Shown here piece by piece: positions 18,022 through 26,585 of a stretch of DNA of 64,000 nucleotides. The notes beneath the pieces are model-generated. The model had not been told where the DNA came from and did not search any database. It was given only the letters and a program-made list of their open reading frames with translations. Position 1 is the stretch's first letter. Every line of letters begins with the position of its first letter. The position numbers and the translations under genes are program-made. Source of the stretch: CAVTHW01 sp963734625 (GTDB lineage Bacteria; Acidobacteriota; Terriglobia; Bryobacterales; Bryobacteraceae); the NCBI GenBank assembly GCA_963734625.1, contig CAVTHW010000003.1:620001-684000 (forward strand), written 5' to 3'.

Positions 18022-19599
18022 TCAGACGGTGAGGACCTGATGCTGAAGGCCAGGGGAGGAGAGCTGTTCCGCCAGGCTGGAGATGAGGCCGGGGCCGTAC
18101 TGCGCCAGAAAAGGAAGAATCGAGTAGAACCGTTCTTGCAGGTGTCCTTCGGGAAACACGAGCCGGCAGGCGAGGCTCGCGGCGGCGTCCGCGCGCTGGT
18201 TGCGGCGCAGGATTTCCCGGCCGGCTTTGCCTTCGATTCTCGAAAGCTGATAATCGATCTTCCGGCGGCTCTTGGCCAGCCAGGCCGCGAGCCCAGGGTC
18301 CAGGCCGGCCACATCAGACCCGATCCGATCCACCAACTCGGCCACCTTCAGGCGCGTTTCGGCGACGCTCGCGGCAATCTCGGGCGGAGTGAGTTTCGCG
18401 GCGAGCCTGTCCCGAAAAGCATTCTCGCCCCGGAGCAGGTCCGGCAGTCCCAGGCCGTTGCGCGCCAGCAGCCGAACCGTGCGCGAGTCGAGCAGGGTCG
18501 CGCTCGCCCGCGGCAGAACCACGGGCATACGGCCGAGCAGTTCGCGATAAAGCACCTGGCTCTGAGCAAAATAGGCCAGTTCGGCGGGACCGCCAACGTA
18601 GGCCGCCGTTGGAAACATGTAGTCCTCGACCACCGGCCGCAGCAAAGCGTTGGGCGAAAGCGCCGCGGCGCGTCCGGCAAGCTCCCGAGCGGAGAAATGG
18701 CGCCCGTCTCCCAGGTAGTCATCCCCCTCCCGGCGCAGCGCGATCCTCCGGCCGTTCTCCAGGAGAAAGACGAGCGAGCTGCCGGCATCGACGCGGACCT
18801 GGGCGTGATAACCAGCTTGTTCCAGCTCCGCGCCGCGACCGAGCAGCGCCTCGGCGAGAATAGGGCACGCGGAGACCGCTCTCGCCAGCAGCGGCGCGGC
18901 CAATTCGCGCGCGGCCGGCTCCAGCGGATCGAACAACAACAGCTCATCGCAGCCCAGAATCCGCTTCAGGAGTTTGGCAAAACCCGAGCCCAACGTTTCG
19001 CCGTCCGAATACGCATCCGCGACGGCCGCCACGACCTCGTCCGAAAACGGCAGTCCATCGAGCGCCCGGCGCAGATCGGCGATAGGCGGATGGCCGACCG
19101 GGACGGAGCCTACCGGGCCACCGCGCGAGTCCAGGCCGGCTGACTCCAGCCGCACCGGCTCATTTCCAGCGCCGAAGACCCAGCAGTGGTTCACCTCTTC
19201 GAAGTCGTGGTCTTCCGTCGCCAGCCAGAATACGGGGACTGCGTCGATCCCGGCATCCCGGAGGCGCCGGGCCAGGCTGACCGCGGTGAGCGCCTTGTAG
19301 ATGGTGTAGCAGGGGCCGGTGAACAACCCGACCTGCTGGCCAGTCAGGACGGCGACGGCGCCGCGGCGGCCGAGGAGATCGAGCGAGGCACTCGGACTGT
19401 TCTGCGCCCGGAGAACTCGAACCAGGGCGGCCCGGCGCTCGTCCGGGAAATCGATATGCAGCGCGGCTTTGCGCAACGACTCGGGGTCGCTCGGGTCATG
19501 CGCATAGAACCGCGCCACGCGGCCGAAATCGTAAAGCAGATCGGCGAACAGGCGGGTGGCGCCGGGCAGTTCCGTGTGGCGAAAACACGCAGATTTCAT
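18022..19599 (-). CDS. bshC: Putative cysteine ligase BshC (bacillithiol synthesis)
   Basis: The 525-residue product matches BshC: a GRRGAVAVLTGQQVGLFTGP loop and a VFWLATEDHDFEEVNH segment near the middle, with a coiled-coil-like C-terminal region. BshC joins cysteine to GlcN-malate to form bacillithiol, a low-molecular-weight thiol. The ATG at 19599 is chosen because the sequence from there (MKSACFRHTELPGATRLF) fits the family N-terminus. The frame stays open upstream into the DinB-like gene, probably because of a frameshift. bshA and bshB are not in the window. Confidence 0.9.
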   Translation of the reverse strand: MKSACFRHTELPGATRLFADLLYDFGRVARFYAHDPSDPESLRKAALHIDFPDERRAALVRVLRAQNSPSASLDLLGRRGAVAVLTGQQVGLFTGPCYTIYKALTAVSLARRLRDAGIDAVPVFWLATEDHDFEEVNHCWVFGAGNEPVRLESAGLDSRGGPVGSVPVGHPPIADLRRALDGLPFSDEVVAAVADAYSDGETLGSGFAKLLKRILGCDELLLFDPLEPAARELAAPLLARAVSACPILAEALLGRGAELEQAGYHAQVRVDAGSSLVFLLENGRRIALRREGDDYLGDGRHFSARELAGRAAALSPNALLRPVVEDYMFPTAAYVGGPAELAYFAQSQVLYRELLGRMPVVLPRASATLLDSRTVRLLARNGLGLPDLLRGENAFRDRLAAKLTPPEIAASVAETRLKVAELVDRIGSDVAGLDPGLAAWLAKSRRKIDYQLSRIEGKAGREILRRNQRADAAASLACRLVFPEGHLQERFYSILPFLAQYGPGLISSLAEQLSSPGLQHQVLTV

Positions 19600-19649
19600 C
19601 CGGTCCGGGCCTTTCCCGGCTGTCTCGAAGTCGCGGGAACGCAGAGAGA

Positions 19650-20219
19650 TCAGCGCCCGGGAGCGGGGGCGCCTCCGCATTCCGCCCATCCCACCGCCTT
19701 CGCTGGAGGGCGGGACAATCCCCTTCAGGCGCAGTTGGACGGCCAGGTAGCCGTACTCCTCGTTATCGTGGATTACCATCCCGTAGAGCGTGCCCAACTT
19801 GGACCGCGCGGCGCCACGCCCCGAACTCGACAGTTGCACGGCGGCTGCGTCGGTGAGCGAGCCGAAGGCCTTGTCGCACTCGGCCATGGCCGCCTTCATC
19901 GCAGCCACCAGTTCGGCCTTGGCCGTCATGTTCGCCGCGGTGGCCTGCGCGGTCCCGCCATTGGCCATGGCGCAGATGCGCATTTGGTAGTCGATGGTGT
20001 GGCCCAGGGTGCCGGCGAAAGAGCGAATCTCGGGTACCGCTTGAAACCGTAGTTCTCCTCCGGCATCTTCACGGCCATCGCCAGCAGGTTGTTCGCGACC
20101 CGGTCGTAGGCCTGCTTGATTTCGGATGCCAGCGGGTTGGCCGGAGGCGCGGGTGCTTGGGCGCTCAACGCACAGGCGCTCAAGGCCAAAATGCAAATTG
20201 TCAGAATCGCTTTCTTCAT
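19650..20219 (-). CDS. Secreted DinB/YfiT-like protein (frameshifted)
   Basis: The start is ATG 20219, preceded by GGAGGAG; a signal peptide follows (KAILTICILALSACALSA). After PEENYGFK the frame shifts by one near 20040 and continues with VPEIRSFAGTLGHTIDYQMR. The family end is expected near 19650, where a stop lies one frame away. DinB proteins are four-helix bundles that usually bind metal through three His. Here the first His (GHTIDY) and the H of HDNEEY are present, but the position normally filled by a second His in HDNEHY is Glu. Some DinB members are bacillithiol-dependent transferases, so the place next to bshC may matter, although the signal peptide argues for a periplasmic location. 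Confidence 0.68.
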
Positions 20220-20249
20220 GTTCGTAATCTCCTCCACTAAGGGGGGCTG

Positions 20250-20780
20250 TTACTTCACCGTAAACGGCACGGATGCGACCTTGTTCTCCCACTCCAGGGT
20301 GAGCGTGCCTTTGTTGGCCCCCGCATCGGCGATCGTATACTTCAAGTTCTCGACCATAGCCGGAGGCTTGCTCATCCGCATCTTCACGCGGCCCAGGTCC
20401 TGGGCTGCGTTGAAGGTGAGGCCCGACTGACCGGTCTCCTTGTTGATGACCAGTTCCCAGTTCTCGGGATTAGCCAGATTGATGTACAACGTGTAGCTGC
20501 CCTTAGGCACAGCCAGGCCGGCGACGTCCAGGTCGGCGTCCGTGACGAGGGATGTAGCGGCGTTGGCTCCCCCCCGCCAGATAGGATAGTTCGGGTCCTG
20601 ACCAATTCTTCCGTCCTTGCCAAACAGTTTACCGGCGCGGTTGTTGACCCTAGGAGAGGAGTACTTGATGGTGATCGTTTTACCGCCGATGGACTTGGTC
20701 TCCGTAGCGGCGGGGCTTTGGGCAGAGACGATACTCGCGGCGAGCAGCAGCGCGCCAGCGCAGGTCCAAAAGAGCTTCAT
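20250..20780 (-). CDS. Secreted DUF2911 family protein
   Basis: The 176-residue product has a signal peptide (LFWTCAGALLLAASIVSAQ) followed by the DUF2911 pattern: ITIKYSSPRVNNRAGKLFG, YPIWRGGANAAT, VPKGSYTLYINLANPENW, and a C-terminal LTLEWENKVASVPF strand. A GGAGGAGGG site lies upstream of the ATG. The function of the family is unknown; it is common in Acidobacteria and Bacteroidetes as an exported beta-rich protein. It starts 30 bases before the secreted DinB gene in the same direction, so the two are likely co-transcribed. Confidence 0.85.
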   Translation of the reverse strand: MKLFWTCAGALLLAASIVSAQSPAATETKSIGGKTITIKYSSPRVNNRAGKLFGKDGRIGQDPNYPIWRGGANAATSLVTDADLDVAGLAVPKGSYTLYINLANPENWELVINKETGQSGLTFNAAQDLGRVKMRMSKPPAMVENLKYTIADAGANKGTLTLEWENKVASVPFTVK

Positions 20781-20862
20781 CGCGAATTCCCTCCTCCGTC
20801 AGTATAGTAGTCCGGCCGGAGGGGATGCACGCGCACCCAAGACGCGAGACAGTCAGCTTGGC

Positions 20863-20868
20863 TATAAT
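20863..20868 (+). promoter_or_regulatory. -10 box TATAAT of the alkaline phosphatase gene
   Basis: A perfect TATAAT ends nine bases before the ATG, with no Shine-Dalgarno between them. Transcription would begin at or within a few bases of the start codon. No clear -35 element is visible. Confidence 0.55.
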
Positions 20869-20877
20869 TCCGGGAAT

Positions 20878-22038
20878 ATGAAACGACTGGCCGTATTGTT
20901 CGCCGTCCTGGGTTCGATCGCACTGGCAGCCGACTCCCGGGCCAAGAATGTCATCCTGTTTATCGGCGACGCGGGCGGCATCCCGACCCTGAATGCAGCC
21001 AGCCTTTACAAGTACAACCAGCCGCAGAAGTTGTTCATTCAGTCCATGCCCTACCTCGCGTTCATGGACACCTCGGCGGCCGATGGCTGGGTCACGGACT
21101 CCGCCGCCGGAATGACGGCGATTGTCACTGGTCAGAAGACCAATAACGGGGTCATATCTCAGTCGGCCGCCGTCATTCGCGGCAAGAAAGACGGCGAACC
21201 GCTGAAGACGATTCTGGAGTACGCGGAGGAGCGTGGATTGTCCACCGGGGTGCTGTCCAACATGGCGATCACCGACGCGACACCGGCGGCCTGCTACGCC
21301 CACTCAAACGATCGGGGCACAACCGGGACGATCTTCCGCCAGATTCTCACTCCGCAGTTCGGAGATGGCGTCGACGTGGTCATTGGAGCCGGACGCGATA
21401 CGATTCTCAAGGCGACGGAAGCGCTCGGGCTCAAGATCGAACCAGCACTGCGCGAAAAAGGCTACTCGGTTTACGATTCTCTCCAGGCTATTTCCCCTGG
21501 CGACCGTAGAGCCGTCGCGCTCTTGAAGAGCGGCGAATTCAGTGTCGAGGAAGCCGTCGATAAGGCGCGCCGCATCCTGGGGCAGAACCCGAAGGGTTAT
21601 TTCCTCATGGTCGAGTGGGACACGCACACTGACAATCTGAGGCCCGGACTGGAGCACGTCATCGCTCTGGATGAGGTCATCCGCAAGACCTCGGAGTCGG
21701 TGGGGGACGATACGCTCATCATCTTCGCCGCCGACCACTCGTTCGACCTGCGCCTGGTGGCAGGACGGCCGGGGCAACCGATTCTACCGGAACCTGGCGA
21801 GACGGCCCCCTCCGCCGCGGCTTCCAGGCGGAGCAGTTGGCGGTGCGTACCCACCGGATGCGCCCCTACTCCTACTCCGGTCGCCCGGCCGAACATCCGG
21901 GTCAGCGGCTCGCACACCGGTGAGGAGGTTCTCGCGGCGGCGAAGGGTCCTGGCGCCGAACGGGTGCGCGGATTCATTCCCAACACTGAACTGTTCCGCA
22001 TCATGATGGCTGCCTTCGGTTGGAGCGGCACCGAGTAG
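20878..22038 (+). CDS. Exported alkaline phosphatase
   Basis: The 386-residue product begins with a signal peptide (RLAVLFAVLGSIALAAD) and shows the alkaline phosphatase core: first metal-ligand segment VILFIGDAGG, nucleophile Ser75 in VTDSAAGMTAIVTG, the VEWDTHTDN metal-site segment, AADHS and SGSHTGEEV. It hydrolyses phosphate monoesters in the periplasm. The stretch between ADHSFDLR and the final SGSHTGEE is Pro/Ala/Ser-rich and unusual, and could hide a compensating frameshift pair. The ATG at 20878 matches the signal peptide; the frame is open further upstream but without plausible sequence. Confidence 0.87.
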   Translation: MKRLAVLFAVLGSIALAADSRAKNVILFIGDAGGIPTLNAASLYKYNQPQKLFIQSMPYLAFMDTSAADGWVTDSAAGMTAIVTGQKTNNGVISQSAAVIRGKKDGEPLKTILEYAEERGLSTGVLSNMAITDATPAACYAHSNDRGTTGTIFRQILTPQFGDGVDVVIGAGRDTILKATEALGLKIEPALREKGYSVYDSLQAISPGDRRAVALLKSGEFSVEEAVDKARRILGQNPKGYFLMVEWDTHTDNLRPGLEHVIALDEVIRKTSESVGDDTLIIFAADHSFDLRLVAGRPGQPILPEPGETAPSAAASRRSSWRCVPTGCAPTPTPVARPNIRVSGSHTGEEVLAAAKGPGAERVRGFIPNTELFRIMMAAFGWSGTE

Positions 22039-22087
22039 AGCGGAAGGCCAAGCGCCCAAGGGCGGAAATGTCGGATAGAATGTCCTC

Positions 22088-23440
22088 ATGTCATTTAGAA
22101 GCCGAATCTGTGTCTTGTTGTTGGCTGCCGCGGCGATCATCTCATTCGCTGCCGCGAGTGGCCAGGTAGCGACTCCGCCGGCCGCAAAGCCACCCGCCGC
22201 CGCCAAAGTGAGCGACGTGATAGCGGGCATTCCGGTCAATTACGACGAATCTAAAGTAGGAACCTACACCCTCCCCGACCCCCTCGTGATGTTGGACGGG
22301 AAGACGGTAAAGGACGCCAAGACCTGGACTAATGAACGCCGGCCGGAGATCCTGAAGCTGGCCGAGGAAAACGAGTACGGGCGCACGCCCGGACGTCCGA
22401 AGGACATGAGTTTCGAGGTTTTCGACAAGGGGACGCCGGCGTTCAATGGAGCGGCGATCCGGCGGCAGATTACGATCTACTTCTCCAAGGACAAGAAAGG
22501 GCCGAAGGAGGATCTGGTGCTCTACTTGCCCGCCAACGCGCGAAAGCCGGTGCCCGTGCTGCTGAACATCAGTTTCTCCCCGAATGCGAGTTCGATTCAG
22601 GATCCCGAGATCCGGCTGGGGGAGATGTGGGGCCGCGGTGGAGCGAGGGTCCCCCAGACCAGGGGCAGAGGTATGGGCGGGGGGCTGAGGGTTGAGGCTA
22701 TCCTAGCGCGAGGCTATGGTGTGGCCTCGGTTTATTACGGCGACATCGACCCGGACTTCCTGGGAGGCGTGAAGTTGGGCGTGCGGTCCATATTCTTGAA
22801 GCCCGGGCAGACCGAGCCCGCCCCGGACGAATGGGGCGCGATCTCGGCCTGGGCCTGGGGTCTGAGCCGTTGCCTGGATTACCTGGAGACCGACAAGGGC
22901 GTGGATGCAAAGAAGGTGGCGATCACGGGTGTATCCCGGCTCGGGAAGACGGTGTTATGGGCGGGCGCCCATGATGCTCGTTTCGGAATGGTAATCGCCA
23001 GTTGCGGCGGCGAGGGAGGCGCCGCATTGAGCCGCCGCAATTACGGGGAAACCATCGCGCACCTGGTCGCGCCGTCAAGATACCCGTATCAGTTCTGCGC
23101 CAACTACGCGAAGTACGCTCAGAACGTCGATAAATTCCCGATCGATTCGCACATGCTGATAGCGCTGATGGCGCCGCGGCCGATCTTGTTGCAGACCGGC
23201 AGCACGGACAACTGGTCGGATCCAAAGGGCGAATTTCTCGCCGCGGTGGCGGCGGAGCCGGTATACAAACTCTTGGGTAAGCAAGGCCTGGGCCTCACGA
23301 CGGATCAAATGCCGGCAGCCGGACAGCCGGTCCTGCATACCATCGGCTATCTCATGCATCAGGGTGGACACGGAATGGTCCCGACCGACTGGGACACCTA
23401 TCTGAACTTCATGGATATGCACTTCCAGCCCGGTAAGTGA
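22088..23440 (+). CDS. CE15-type glucuronoyl esterase
   Basis: The 450-residue secreted alpha/beta-hydrolase has a signal peptide near residues 1-26. The nucleophile elbow GVSRLGK (Ser283) is characteristic of carbohydrate esterase family 15. Further CE15 features are the LMAPRPILLQTGSTDNWSDP stretch and GGHGMVPTDWDTY, which provides the catalytic His. These enzymes cleave ester links between glucuronic acid on hemicellulose and lignin alcohols. A Gly/Arg-rich insertion (GGARVPQTRGRGMGGGL) occurs near residue 185. The tannase/feruloyl esterase gene follows one base after the stop, giving a two-esterase operon. A TAGAAT box ends six bases before the ATG. Confidence 0.88.
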   Translation: MSFRSRICVLLLAAAAIISFAAASGQVATPPAAKPPAAAKVSDVIAGIPVNYDESKVGTYTLPDPLVMLDGKTVKDAKTWTNERRPEILKLAEENEYGRTPGRPKDMSFEVFDKGTPAFNGAAIRRQITIYFSKDKKGPKEDLVLYLPANARKPVPVLLNISFSPNASSIQDPEIRLGEMWGRGGARVPQTRGRGMGGGLRVEAILARGYGVASVYYGDIDPDFLGGVKLGVRSIFLKPGQTEPAPDEWGAISAWAWGLSRCLDYLETDKGVDAKKVAITGVSRLGKTVLWAGAHDARFGMVIASCGGEGGAALSRRNYGETIAHLVAPSRYPYQFCANYAKYAQNVDKFPIDSHMLIALMAPRPILLQTGSTDNWSDPKGEFLAAVAAEPVYKLLGKQGLGLTTDQMPAAGQPVLHTIGYLMHQGGHGMVPTDWDTYLNFMDMHFQPGK

Positions 23441-23441
23441 A

Positions 23442-25013
23442 ATGACACGAAGGATACTTTTGGCGGTTGTGTCGTTCGTTGCGCCTGCGCTGGCCGGAGA
23501 TTGCGCGGGACTGGCGAAGCTCAGCCTGCCGGCGACGACAATCACTAGCGCCGAAGAGGTGACGGCGGGCACTCTCCAACCGCCCGGCGGGCAGGCATTG
23601 AGAGGCCTGCCCGCTTTTTGCCGCGTAGCGGGCGTCATCAAGCCGTCGAGCGATTCGGACATCCGCTTTGAAGTGTGGATGCCGGCGATGAAGTGGAACT
23701 CCAAGTTCCAGGGTGTCGGGAACGGCGGATTTGCAGGTTCGATCAGTTATAGCGGACTGGCAGATGCAGTCCGCTATGGATACGCGGCCGCATCTACAGA
23801 CACCGGCCATCGAGGCGGCAGCACGGACGCGACATGGGCGCTTGGGCATCCTGAGAAGGTTGTCGATTTCGGACACCGCGGCATTCACGAGACGACCGTC
23901 AAGGGTAAGGCGATCACCGAAGCGTTTTACGGTTCTAAGCCGAAGCGGTCGTATTTCAACTCCTGTTCCAACGGCGGGCGACAAGCGCTGATGGAGGCGC
24001 AGCGCTACCCCGAGGATTACGACGGCATCATCGCAGGCGCGCCGGCCAACAATTGGACCCATCTATTGGGGCTGGCTGTCGCGAATATGCAGGCAACCGC
24101 GGGCAACGCGGAGGCCTACATCCCGCCGGCGAAGCTGCCGGGGATTCAAGCCTCCGCGCTGGCGGCCTGCGACAAACTCGATGGTATTGAAGACGGCGTC
24201 GTCGATAACCCGGCCGCGTGCCGCTTCGATCCGGCGACGCTGCTGTGCAGGGGCGCCGTAAACGACAAGTGCCTGACCGAACCGCAGGTGAAGGCGTTGA
24301 GGAAGCTCTACGACGGACTGCGCGACTCGAAAGGCAAGTTGCTGTATCCGGGCTACGCCATGAGCGGCGAAGCAGACCCGGGCGGCTGGGGACCGTGGAT
24401 CACGGGGCCGGGGCCGGAGAAGAGCGCCATGTTCGCGTTCGGCGCGGGCTTCTACAAAAACATGGTCTTCGGCGATCCGGCGTGGGACTACAAGAAGTTC
24501 AATGTGGACGCCGATCTAAGGACCGCGGTGGCCAAGACGGCGGGCGTCCTGAACGCTACAGACCCCGACCTGCAGCGGTTCAAGGCGCGCGGCGGAAGGC
24601 TGATCCTCTACCACGGCTGGTGCGACCCGGCCATCCCCGCGCGGGCGGTTATCGATTACTACCAAAGCGTCACGAAGAAGATGGGCGCAAAGAGAACGGC
24701 CGAATTCGTCCGCCTCTTCATGGTGCCGGGCATGGAGCACTGCGGCGGAGGCGCGGGCCCGAACGCGTTCGGACAGAGCGGTGTCGCGCAAGGCGACGCG
24801 CGCAGCAATATCTCCGCCGCGCTGGAGCGCTGGGTGGAGCAAGGCATCGCGCCGGAGGAGATCATCGCCACGAAGGACAAGAGCGCCGCCAGTCCAGCAG
24901 CTCGCACGCGCCCGCTCTGCGCCTACCCGAAGTTGGCGCAGTATAAGGGTACGGGCAGCACCGACGACGCGCTGAATTTTGCCTGCGTCGAGCCGGGCAA
25001 GCCGAAACGCTAA
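23442..25013 (+). CDS. Tannase / feruloyl esterase family protein
   Basis: The 523-residue product has a signal peptide ending near SFVAPALAG. The family's CS-D-HC arrangement is intact: Cys175-Ser176 in NSCSNGGRQALMEAQRYP, the acid in HGWCDPAIPARAV, and His-Cys in PGMEHCGGGAGPNAFG. The two cysteines normally form a disulfide linking the Ser and His loops. The enzyme would split gallate or feruloyl esters from plant phenolics or polysaccharides outside the cytoplasm. It lies one base after the CE15 gene and is surely co-translated with it. Confidence 0.9.
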   Translation: MTRRILLAVVSFVAPALAGDCAGLAKLSLPATTITSAEEVTAGTLQPPGGQALRGLPAFCRVAGVIKPSSDSDIRFEVWMPAMKWNSKFQGVGNGGFAGSISYSGLADAVRYGYAAASTDTGHRGGSTDATWALGHPEKVVDFGHRGIHETTVKGKAITEAFYGSKPKRSYFNSCSNGGRQALMEAQRYPEDYDGIIAGAPANNWTHLLGLAVANMQATAGNAEAYIPPAKLPGIQASALAACDKLDGIEDGVVDNPAACRFDPATLLCRGAVNDKCLTEPQVKALRKLYDGLRDSKGKLLYPGYAMSGEADPGGWGPWITGPGPEKSAMFAFGAGFYKNMVFGDPAWDYKKFNVDADLRTAVAKTAGVLNATDPDLQRFKARGGRLILYHGWCDPAIPARAVIDYYQSVTKKMGAKRTAEFVRLFMVPGMEHCGGGAGPNAFGQSGVAQGDARSNISAALERWVEQGIAPEEIIATKDKSAASPAARTRPLCAYPKLAQYKGTGSTDDALNFACVEPGKPKR

Positions 25014-25043
25014 TGGCGGCCACCAACGGCCGCGCCAACGCCA

Positions 25044-25049
25044 TACAAT
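25044..25049 (+). promoter_or_regulatory. -10 box TACAAT, leaderless configuration
   Basis: TACAAT ends nine bases before ATG 25059 and there is no ribosome binding site between them. Confidence 0.45.
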
Positions 25050-25058
25050 AGGCTTGAG

Positions 25059-25562
25059 ATGCAGGTTCTTCAGGCGGGAGACCGCCAGCTCATTTTGTTG
25101 GAATTGGACCCCGAATTGATCTCGGGGATCGCCAAGCAGGCCGGATTCGCGGCCAAGGTCACCGACAGCGGCCGAGGCTGGGTTCTGGAGTTACTGGCCG
25201 AGGGACGCGAAGGTCCGCTGTTGTTGTTCGACGCCGCCGACCCCGCCAACCTGGGCTGGTTTTCGCGCTGCCAGTTCTACGTTGACGGCAATACCGGCGC
25301 AGTCCTGCAAAGCCCGTTTATTCTGGCCAATGCCGCCGGCCGCGACGGCCGTCCCGTCGCCAACGCCATCCGGCTCCAGATCTCCAAGGAACTGCCCGTG
25401 GGCTTCCGGCTGCCCGGCCGGCAGCAGGTTACCGACGAACTGGTATACGCCGTGCTCGCCAGCTTCTTTGTGGCTCTAACGCAGAATGGCGTGGCCATTT
25501 GCGGCGGCCCGGTGGTGAAGCCCCTGGCCGGCCGCACCGAGGGCGTGGCCGGGCGGAACTGA
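25059..25562 (+). CDS. Protein of unknown function, 167 residues
   Basis: I do not recognise a family. The protein is soluble, without signal peptide or membrane segment, and mixed alpha/beta in character. It has a TDSGRGWVLELLAEGREG region and a C-terminal helix-rich part (VTDELVYAVLASFFVALTQN). Codon use resembles the neighbours and the frame is long and unbroken, which supports it being real. The glycosyltransferase gene begins 36 bases downstream, so the two may be co-transcribed. Confidence 0.6.
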   Translation: MQVLQAGDRQLILLELDPELISGIAKQAGFAAKVTDSGRGWVLELLAEGREGPLLLFDAADPANLGWFSRCQFYVDGNTGAVLQSPFILANAAGRDGRPVANAIRLQISKELPVGFRLPGRQQVTDELVYAVLASFFVALTQNGVAICGGPVVKPLAGRTEGVAGRN

Positions 25563-25598
25563 GCGGGTCGCGCGTCCTGCTAAACTGTAGGCAGTCAC

Positions 25599-26576
25599 AT
25601 GCTGTCGATCGTCATCCCGGTTCATAACGAGGAGCCGTCGATCCTGCCTCTGTACGACCGGCTGACGTCCGTCCTGCAGTCGCTTCGCAAGCCCTACGAA
25701 ATCATCTTCGTCGACGACGCCTCCAGCGACCGGAGTTTCGAGCTGCTCTCCAACCTGGTGGAGACCGACAGCCGCATGAAGGTGATCCAGCTCCGGCGAA
25801 ACTTCGGGCAGACGGCCGCGCTGGCCGCGGGATTCCACGAAGCGAAGGGCGAGATCGTGATCTCGATGGACGGCGATTTGCAGCACGACCCGGAGGACAT
25901 GCCGGCGCTGGTGGCCAAGATCGAAGAGGGCTACGACATCGCCAGCGGATGGCGTCAACACCGGGTGGATAACGCACTGACCCGCAAACTGCCATCGCGG
26001 GTCGCGAACTGGATGATGTCCAAGGCCTCGGGCGTCGATCTCCACGATTTCGGCACTACCTTCAAAGCCTACCGGGCGGAGATTCTCAAGGATATTAACC
26101 TGTACGGCGAACTGCATCGATTCATCCCGGCGCTGGCCAGTTTCTACGGCGCCAGGATCGTCGAGGTGCCGATCCGCAACAGCGTGCGCAGCGTCGGCGG
26201 CTCGCATTACGGGCTGGGCCGCACCTTTCATGTCCTGTTCGATATCCTGACCATCAAGTTCCTGCTCAACTACCTCACCCGGCCGATGCATTTCTTCGGG
26301 AAACTGGGGCTGGCCGGGACTGCCGCCGGCACGCTCATTCTGGGCTACCTGGCGATCTTGAAACTGGCCGGCCGGGAGATCCTGGTCGAGCACGGCCCCT
26401 TGATGATGGCCGGCGCCCTGCTGCTGCTGTCGGGCCTCATGATGTTCACCACCGGCTTGCTCGGCGAAGTCCTGATGCGGACGTACTTCGAGAGCCAGGG
26501 CCGGCGCATCTACGCGGTCAGGACCATCCTCAGCCGCCGGGACCCGCCGGTCAAGGACACCGGCCGGAAGAAGTAG
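25599..26576 (+). CDS. Family 2 glycosyltransferase with two C-terminal membrane helices
   Basis: The 325-residue GT-A enzyme has VIPVHNEEPSILPLYDRL at the N-terminus, FVDDASSDRS, and the metal-binding DGDLQHDPED motif. Two hydrophobic helices near residues 230-290 (LAGTAAGTLILGYLAILKLA, MMAGALLLLSGLMMFTTGLL) anchor it. This architecture is that of polyprenyl-phosphate glycosyltransferases (DPM1/GtrB-like), which load a single sugar from a nucleotide donor onto undecaprenyl phosphate at the inner membrane. The sugar cannot be predicted. Confidence 0.87.
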   Translation: MLSIVIPVHNEEPSILPLYDRLTSVLQSLRKPYEIIFVDDASSDRSFELLSNLVETDSRMKVIQLRRNFGQTAALAAGFHEAKGEIVISMDGDLQHDPEDMPALVAKIEEGYDIASGWRQHRVDNALTRKLPSRVANWMMSKASGVDLHDFGTTFKAYRAEILKDINLYGELHRFIPALASFYGARIVEVPIRNSVRSVGGSHYGLGRTFHVLFDILTIKFLLNYLTRPMHFFGKLGLAGTAAGTLILGYLAILKLAGREILVEHGPLMMAGALLLLSGLMMFTTGLLGEVLMRTYFESQGRRIYAVRTILSRRDPPVKDTGRKK

Positions 26577-26585
26577 TCCGCAGCA

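Noticed and set aside
18022..20292. A genuine DinB-BshC fusion protein
   Set aside because: The frame is open across both, but the DinB signal peptide is in another frame and BshC has a natural start at 19599 with a purine-rich site; a frameshift at the DinB end explains the open frame better.
21783..21900. A pair of compensating frameshifts in the alkaline phosphatase
   Set aside because: The Pro/Ala/Ser-rich stretch looks odd, but the frame is continuous and resumes with family sequence; a variable linker is equally likely.
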